From Lentisphaeria bacterium (GTDB lineage: Bacteria; Verrucomicrobiota; Lentisphaeria; Victivallales; UBA1829): a stretch of 7,249 nt of DNA. Position 1 is the first letter of the stretch; every line of letters begins with the position of its first letter. Position numbers and translations under genes: made by a program. The stretch covers positions 1 through 7,249 of the forward strand of contig JAGAPM010000159.1 of assembly GCA_017623265.1 (NCBI GenBank), given 5' to 3'. Below the pieces are notes generated by a model, which was not told the origin of the DNA, ran no database searches, and worked only from the letters and a program-made list of their open reading frames with translations. Shown here piece by piece: positions 5,746 through 7,249 of this stretch.

Positions 5746-7062
5746 ATGAAAATTGCCTTCTTCAAAAGTAAGATCACCCCGGAGATCGGGGCGTTTCTTG
5801 CCGGTTACTGCTTTGATGACAAATCCAACAGTATTGCCGATGACCTTTTTATGGACGGTCTCTGCGTGGATGACGGCGAACGGAAAGTGTTGATCATCAG
5901 TTTCGACCTGCTCGGTCTGGATGAATGGTACATCAAAGACGTTCGCAAAAAATGTGCTGAGATTCTGGAGACGGACGAAGCCAATGTACTTTTTTCCTGT
6001 ACCCATACCCACTCCGGACCGGAAAGCCGTACCATGGCGTGTATTCCGGAGCAGTTGAATGTAGCTTATCTGGAGAACCTCAAAGAGCAGATCCTGCAGG
6101 AAACAAAGAACTTGCTGGCGAAGGAGTGGATCGAATGCACCGTTTCCTTCTACTCCATGCAGTGCAATGAAAATCTGAACCGCCGCTATGTGACCGTGGA
6201 TAACCGGGCGTCCTTCATGCCCCACTGGAAAGCCATGGTCCCCCTCTGCACTCAGTTCCGGGACGACGAATTGAGTCTGCTCTTTTTCTGGAAGAAGAAT
6301 GAGCGCGGAACAACGGTTCCTGCTTACGTGATCGGCAACTTTGCCGCTCATCCGCTGGCGGGCAGAACCCCCGGCGAGGGCGCATTCCGGATCTCTGCCG
6401 ATTTCCCCGGTGTTTTCCGTGATTATGTGACATCCGAGACGGGCGCGGGCTGTATGTTCATTACCGGTGCCGCTGGTGACATGGTCCCGAAGAACGACGA
6501 ACAGGGCAGGGAAGCAGTCCGCGAGATGGGGTTGAATCTGGGCAGAGCTGCTATTTTCGGTATGATCGGTGCCGGACGCAATACCAAACGTTTTGTGTTC
6601 AAAGATCCGAAAGTGGGCGGCATGATCCGCTCCTTTGAACAGCCTCTCCGCCTTGCGTACCGGAACAATCCGAAGAAATTGCCGGCACCTTATCTGGGCA
6701 AAGATACGGTGACGCTTGAGATTCAGTGTGTCAGTATCGGCGATTTCTGTATCGTCGGGGTTCCCGGCGAACTTTGTGCGGAACTGGGACAGGAGATCAA
6801 GTGGCATACTCCCTTCAAAAAAGCCATGATCGCATACAATTCCACCGCGTATTTTTCCTACATGGGACCCGCAAACTTCCTCGTTTCCGGCGGGTACGAG
6901 GGCTTGAGTCAGCGCTTCTCCGCACGGGGCGGGCTTGCCCTCGTTCAGACGGCGGTCGATGCCATGTTCGATCTGCGGGAGGAACTTTATCCCACCGATC
7001 CGGAGGCAGGCGAATTTTATCCCGACTGCAACCCCATGGAACTCATCGCCAACGAACGGTGA
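5746..7062 (+). CDS. Neutral/alkaline ceramidase-fold amidohydrolase, short form
   Basis: A 438-residue protein resembling the N-terminal catalytic domain of neutral/alkaline non-lysosomal ceramidases, Zn-dependent enzymes that split the amide bond of N-acyl sphingoids. Visible hallmarks: an early ITPEIGAFLAGY segment (10-21); CTHTHSGPE with His87 and His89; NFAAHPLAG with His202; SADFPG at 217-222; FITGAAGDMVPK with GAAGD at 241-245; VGVPGEL with Glu342; and GGYEG with Tyr384. His89, His202, Glu342 and Tyr384 fit the positions of the four Zn ligands in the Pseudomonas ceramidase. It lacks the C-terminal domain and signal peptide of classical secreted ceramidases (about 650-700 residues) and is likely cytoplasmic. 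Such short homologues are usually of unknown substrate, so true ceramide cleavage is not implied. The ATG at 5746 has a good ribosome binding site. It is transcribed divergently from the GH39-like operon, and no convincing terminator follows. Confidence 0.85.
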   Translation: MKIAFFKSKITPEIGAFLAGYCFDDKSNSIADDLFMDGLCVDDGERKVLIISFDLLGLDEWYIKDVRKKCAEILETDEANVLFSCTHTHSGPESRTMACIPEQLNVAYLENLKEQILQETKNLLAKEWIECTVSFYSMQCNENLNRRYVTVDNRASFMPHWKAMVPLCTQFRDDELSLLFFWKKNERGTTVPAYVIGNFAAHPLAGRTPGEGAFRISADFPGVFRDYVTSETGAGCMFITGAAGDMVPKNDEQGREAVREMGLNLGRAAIFGMIGAGRNTKRFVFKDPKVGGMIRSFEQPLRLAYRNNPKKLPAPYLGKDTVTLEIQCVSIGDFCIVGVPGELCAELGQEIKWHTPFKKAMIAYNSTAYFSYMGPANFLVSGGYEGLSQRFSARGGLALVQTAVDAMFDLREELYPTDPEAGEFYPDCNPMELIANER

Positions 7063-7157
7063 CACAAAAAAACGGGATTGCAAACGCTGATTTTCGCTAT
7101 CAGTGACAGCATGGATCAAAATGCTTTGGAAAACAATCTGCGCAGACATGTTCGGAT
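7063..7157. other. 3' flank of the ceramidase-like gene, no gene seen
   Basis: Only a weak hairpin is visible, CTGAT (7087-7091)/ATCAG (7099-7103) extended by one wobble and one C-G pair, without a following T run; it could be a poor terminator. A run of seven A follows the stop codon at 7066-7072 or thereabouts. No ribosome binding site precedes the ATG at 7111. Confidence 0.4.
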
Positions 7158-7235
7158 GCGCTCTGGAGGAGCGCGGGAGCCATCAGACAATTCCAACACC
7201 TCCGGCACGCCTTCAGCGTGCAAATGGTGTCTCCC
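7158..7235. repeat. Nested inverted repeats, likely structured dispersed repeat
   Basis: Hairpin A: GCGCTC (7158-7163)/GAGCGC (7169-7174), 5-base loop. Hairpin B: GCACGC (7205-7210)/GCGTGC (7216-7221), 5-base loop, enclosed by ACACC (7196-7200)/GGTGT (7226-7230) across a symmetric 4x4 internal loop. Immediately outside, GGGAG (7175-7179) can pair with CTCCC (7231-7235), leaving a 16-base bulge on one side. Such dense pairing next to a gene end suggests a REP-like or mobile non-autonomous element. The window ends soon after, so copy number and true borders are unknown. A frame open from 7111 to the edge runs through it and is probably incidental. Confidence 0.5.
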
Positions 7236-7249
7236 TTTGACCTATGGGC

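Noticed and set aside
7085..7105. Hairpin after the ceramidase-like gene as a terminator
   Set aside because: Only 5 perfect pairs plus a wobble and one more pair, and no T run follows on the plus strand.
5635..7149. 504-codon open frame on the minus strand over the ceramidase-like gene
   Set aside because: It is exactly codon-aligned antisense to a gene with clear ceramidase motifs, and its translation shows no recognisable domain.
7111..7249. Frame open from ATG at 7111 to the right edge
   Set aside because: No ribosome binding site, no recognisable motif, and it passes through the nested inverted repeats; probably incidental, although the edge prevents a firm decision.

Overview
The window is chromosomal DNA of moderate GC content, carrying five protein genes with short, AT-rich promoter regions between them. 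The gene types point to a glycan-degrading member of the PVC group, most like a Victivallis-type Lentisphaerota: a secreted SGNH esterase with an N-terminal sugar-binding-like domain, a Gfo/Idh/MocA oxidoreductase, a GH39-like glycoside hydrolase and a compact ceramidase-fold protein. The LolC/E-type permease indicates a diderm cell with lipoprotein export. The taxonomic guess rests on protein flavour and has not been tested by a search.

Layout, left to right. (1) 1-928, minus: N-terminal 309 residues of a LolC/LolE-type ABC permease; its C-terminus lies beyond the left edge. (2) 929-1099: divergent promoter region with a good sigma70-like promoter for each direction. (3) 1100-2968, plus: secreted 622-residue protein with a CBM9-like domain, a middle region and a PAF-acetylhydrolase-like SGNH hydrolase domain with an intact Ser/Asp/His triad. 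(4) 2976-3014: a strong hairpin terminator between convergent genes. (5) 3041-4141 and 4215-5546, both minus: a two-gene operon, GH39-like hydrolase first and Gfo/Idh/MocA protein second, separated by 73 nt with an inverted repeat. (6) 5547-5745: a second divergent control region with three helically phased TGYCAAW repeats between candidate promoters. (7) 5746-7062, plus: a 438-residue ceramidase N-terminal-domain protein whose putative Zn ligands are conserved. (8) 7063-7249: no convincing gene; the last ~90 bases form nested inverted repeats that look like a structured, probably dispersed, repeat cut by the window edge.

How the genes could work together (inference): the secreted esterase would de-acylate an external glycan or glycoconjugate. 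The cytoplasmic GH39-like enzyme and the redox-cofactor oxidoreductase would process imported oligosaccharides. The ceramidase-fold amidohydrolase, divergent from the GH gene and possibly sharing its operator, would cleave an amide in the same substrate or in a related lipid or amino sugar. The Lol-type permease is probably an unrelated housekeeping neighbour. No rRNA, tRNA, CRISPR array, transposase or integrase is visible.
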